Below, in pieces: positions 62,127-64,000 of a stretch of DNA of 64,000 nt. The stretch is from Nocardia iowensis (GTDB lineage: Bacteria > Actinomycetota > Actinomycetes > Mycobacteriales > Mycobacteriaceae), in the NCBI RefSeq assembly GCF_019222765.1, contig NZ_CP078145.1, forward strand, positions 1,364,001-1,428,000, read 5' to 3'. The position numbers were made by a program, and so were the translations under genes. Below the pieces are notes generated by a model, which made no database searches, had not been told where the DNA came from, and saw only the letters and a list, made by a program, of their open reading frames with translations. Position 1 is the stretch's first letter, and each line of letters opens with the position of its first letter.

Positions 62127-62927
62127 GTGCACAGGCCCCCCTTGGATGCAGAGCAGTTGCGGCGCAGTCTCATCGATTCGCCCGAGCTGTCGTTCTTCCA
62201 TCACATCGACGTGGTGGAGTCGACCGGGTCCACCAATGCGGACCTGATCGCGCGAGCAGGCGATCCGGACGCCGATCGCGCGGTACTCCTTGCAGAGGCG
62301 CAGGAGCAAGGGCGCGGGAGACACGCACGTACCTGGGTCAGTCCGCCGCGGGCGCAGATCTCGATGTCGGTGCTGGTGCGCTTGCCCGGGATCGAGCCCG
62401 CGGTGCTCGGCTGGCTGCCGCTGCTCACCGGCATCGCCGTGGTGGACGCACTGCGCGCGACGGCGGGCGTGCACGCGAACCTCAAGTGGCCCAATGATGT
62501 GCTGGTCGATGGCCGCAAAGTGGCGGGCATCCTGGCGGAGGTCGCGGCGAGCGGCGAGGTGCCGGCGGTGGTCGTCGGGATGGGGCTGAACGTGAGCCTC
62601 ACCGAGACGGAACTGCCGGTGCCGCACGCTATTTCGCTCACGCTGGCCGATGCGGCGGTCACCGACCGCACCCTGCTCGCGCAGGCGATGCTGACCGAAT
62701 TCGCCCGCCGTTTCACCGCGTGGCGCGACGCGGGCTGGAAGACGGCCGACCTGGCCGCCGCCTACCGCGAGCGGTGCGCCACGCTCGGCGCGCAAGTCCG
62801 TGCCGAACTTCCCGGCGGTCAGACGCTGACCGGCATCGCCACCGATATCGATGACGCGGGACGTCTGCTGATCGGCGACCGTGCCGTGTCGGCGGGTGAT
62901 GTAACCCACTTGCGCGCCGAATACTGA
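62127..62927 (+). CDS. birA: Biotin-protein ligase, monofunctional
   Basis: A 266-residue ligase that biotinylates AccA3 on its EAMKMEN lysine. Biotinyl-AMP motif QGRGRHARTWVSPP, KWPNDVLVDGRKVAGIL (Lys contact), GMGLNV, and the C-terminal SH3-like domain (ELPGGQTLTGIATDIDDAGR). No N-terminal DNA-binding domain, so it cannot act as a BirA-type repressor. GTG 62127 is the likely start (HRPPLDAEQLRRSL); TTG 62094 would add 11 non-conserved residues. Divergent from accD5, its pathway neighbour. Confidence 0.95.
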   Translation: MHRPPLDAEQLRRSLIDSPELSFFHHIDVVESTGSTNADLIARAGDPDADRAVLLAEAQEQGRGRHARTWVSPPRAQISMSVLVRLPGIEPAVLGWLPLLTGIAVVDALRATAGVHANLKWPNDVLVDGRKVAGILAEVAASGEVPAVVVGMGLNVSLTETELPVPHAISLTLADAAVTDRTLLAQAMLTEFARRFTAWRDAGWKTADLAAAYRERCATLGAQVRAELPGGQTLTGIATDIDDAGRLLIGDRAVSAGDVTHLRAEY

Positions 62928-62935
62928 AATCGCCT

Positions 62936-63013
62936 CAGCCGCACACGCTTTGATTTCCCGCACCTGTAGTCACTCGTGAATCACGGTGCGGAAAGTCAAA
63001 ACGTATGCGGCTG
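62936..63013. terminator. Very long inverted repeat between convergent birA and desA
   Basis: Arms of 29 bases (62936-62964 and 62985-63013) match at 25 of 29 positions, counting one G-U pair among the mismatches, around a 20-base loop. The left arm starts cagccgcacacgctttg. It fills most of the 94 bases between two convergent stops and should terminate both. Its length exceeds ordinary intrinsic terminators and could mark a small mobile repeat. Confidence 0.8.
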
Positions 63014-63021
63014 TTGTCAAC

Positions 63022-63975
63022 TCACGCGGGCTGCAGCGCTGCCTTAGCGGCTTCCCTGGCGAACATCCGGTCGCGCTGTTCCTCGAATTTGAGCACGTCT
63101 TGCTCGAGCTTCTCGATGAACACGCCGAGCTCTTCACGCGCCTGCTCGCCGCGCGGCCCGAAGTCGGTGCGCTCGAAGATGTTCCACTGCTTGAGCACCG
63201 GCGCCACCACGTCCTCCAGGTGCTGGCGCAGGTCGTAGATGCCGTGCTTGGCCATCATCACGCTGTTGCGGCGGAAGTTGGGCATGCCCGCGCCCGGCAT
63301 GACGAAGTGGGTCAGGATCTTGGTGATCGCCATCATCGCCTGATCCGGCGCCAGGTCCAGGCCCGCACCGCACAGGGTGCGATAGAAGATCATGTGCAGA
63401 TTCTCGTCGGCGGCGATGCGCTGCAGCATGCGATCGGCGACGGGATCGTTGCACACCCGGCCCGTGTTGCGGTGGGAAACCCGGGTGGCCAGCTCTTGGA
63501 AGGTCACGTAGGCAACGTTTTCCAGGAACCCGCCCCAGTTGTCGGGGGAGTGCGCGCCATTGGTCATGTGGATCATCCGCGCCTCTTCGAGGGCGACCGG
63601 ATCGACGCCGCGGGTGACGACCAGGTAGTCGCGCATCACGATGCCGTGCCGGTTCTCCTCGGCGGTCCAGCGGCCCACCCAGGTACGCCACGCGCCGTCA
63701 GTGGAAAAGTTCTCCGAGATCTCGCGATGGTAGGAGGGCAGATTGTCCTCGGTGAGCAGGTTGGTGATCATCGCGATCTTGGCCACCTCACTCAGCTTCG
63801 ACTGCTCCGGCGCCCAGTCCTGCCCGCCCATCGCGGCGAAATTGCGGCCCTGGTCCCACGGGATGTAGTCGTGCGGGTGCCAGTCCTTCGCCAACGCCAG
63901 GTGCCGGTTCAGATTCTGCTCGGCCACCGGCTCGAGTTCGGTCAGGATTTCCAGCTGAGTCAGATCCTTGGTCAC
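63022..63975 (-). CDS. desA: Acyl-ACP desaturase (DesA1/DesA2 type)
   Basis: A 317-residue soluble diiron desaturase that puts a cis double bond into acyl-ACP, an early step in mycolate or unsaturated fatty acid synthesis. Diiron ligands: TEDNLPSYH, WTAEENRH (EENRH), FQELATRVSH (E) and ADENLHMIFYR (DENLH). GTG 63975 with ggagg six bases upstream is the likely start; 63987 is also in frame. It lies near accD5 and birA, so the region is centred on fatty-acid supply. DesA1/DesA2 of M. tuberculosis are located elsewhere, as I recall. Confidence 0.9.
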   Translation of the reverse strand: MTKDLTQLEILTELEPVAEQNLNRHLALAKDWHPHDYIPWDQGRNFAAMGGQDWAPEQSKLSEVAKIAMITNLLTEDNLPSYHREISENFSTDGAWRTWVGRWTAEENRHGIVMRDYLVVTRGVDPVALEEARMIHMTNGAHSPDNWGGFLENVAYVTFQELATRVSHRNTGRVCNDPVADRMLQRIAADENLHMIFYRTLCGAGLDLAPDQAMMAITKILTHFVMPGAGMPNFRRNSVMMAKHGIYDLRQHLEDVVAPVLKQWNIFERTDFGPRGEQAREELGVFIEKLEQDVLKFEEQRDRMFAREAAKAALQPA

Positions 63976-64000
63976 ACATGCCTCCACGGTCGTATTCGGC

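Noticed and set aside
1..64000. CRISPR array, insertion sequence or transposase, rRNA
   Set aside because: No regularly spaced direct repeats with spacers, no transposase motifs and no rRNA sequence were seen.

Overview
The window is a high-GC actinobacterial chromosome segment. Gene order and protein content point to a mycolate-producing member of the Mycobacteriales, most likely Nocardia or a close relative. The evidence is the combination of accA3/accD5/accE5, a DesA-type acyl-ACP desaturase, a type VII (ESX) substrate operon, PknB-like kinases and an initiator tRNA of mycobacterial type. As I recall the M. tuberculosis map, the scaffold is collinear with Rv3313c down to about Rv3279c: add, Rv3311, upp, pmmB, deoD/punA, amiB1, amiA1, Rv3304, lpdA, glpD2, nei, lhr, a TetR gene, pcd, lrpA, lat, accA3, sseA, maf, accE5, accD5, birA. 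The species call is inference from synteny, not from a search.

Layout. 0-9 kb: purine and pyrimidine salvage (add, upp, pmmB, punA) interrupted by a five-gene minus-strand operon encoding an EspC-like protein, a WXG/NlpC-P60 hydrolase, an unknown, a YbaB-fold protein and an acidic Rv3311-like protein. 9-24 kb: an enoyl-CoA hydratase-like gene, two M20 amidohydrolases, a GGCT-fold protein, LpdA, two cell-envelope proteins, a PLP aminotransferase, glycerol use (glpK, glpD2), and an FAD amine-oxidase/HpnE-like gene co-transcribed with a TetR regulator behind a perfect palindrome. 24-31 kb: DNA repair (nei, lhr), an unusual histidine phosphatase and a TetR regulator.

31-46 kb looks accessory relative to the scaffold. 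It holds patatin-SDR, a secreted lipase, a fused indolepyruvate:ferredoxin oxidoreductase, a LuxR-type regulator with a receiver-like N-terminus, the initiator tRNA, a 14-TM exporter, and a translationally coupled thioesterase II / acyltransferase / P450 trio.

46-64 kb returns to the scaffold: lysine catabolism (pcd, lrpA, lat), a GNAT remnant and DUF1707 gene divergent from two tandem Ser/Thr kinases, a patatin, the acyl-CoA carboxylase genes, sseA, a SufR-like regulator, maf, birA and desA.

The strongest unexpected signals are these. A 48-bp repeat occurs once between genes and once in frame inside sseA, and the same sseA has serine in place of the catalytic cysteine. There is a self-contained ESX-substrate/peptidoglycan-hydrolase operon without secretion machinery. 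The TesB-acyltransferase-P450 cassette has an exporter and regulator nearby. There are two perfect 20-bp tandem duplications, long inverted repeats at gene ends, and an abrupt codon-usage change inside one amidohydrolase gene.
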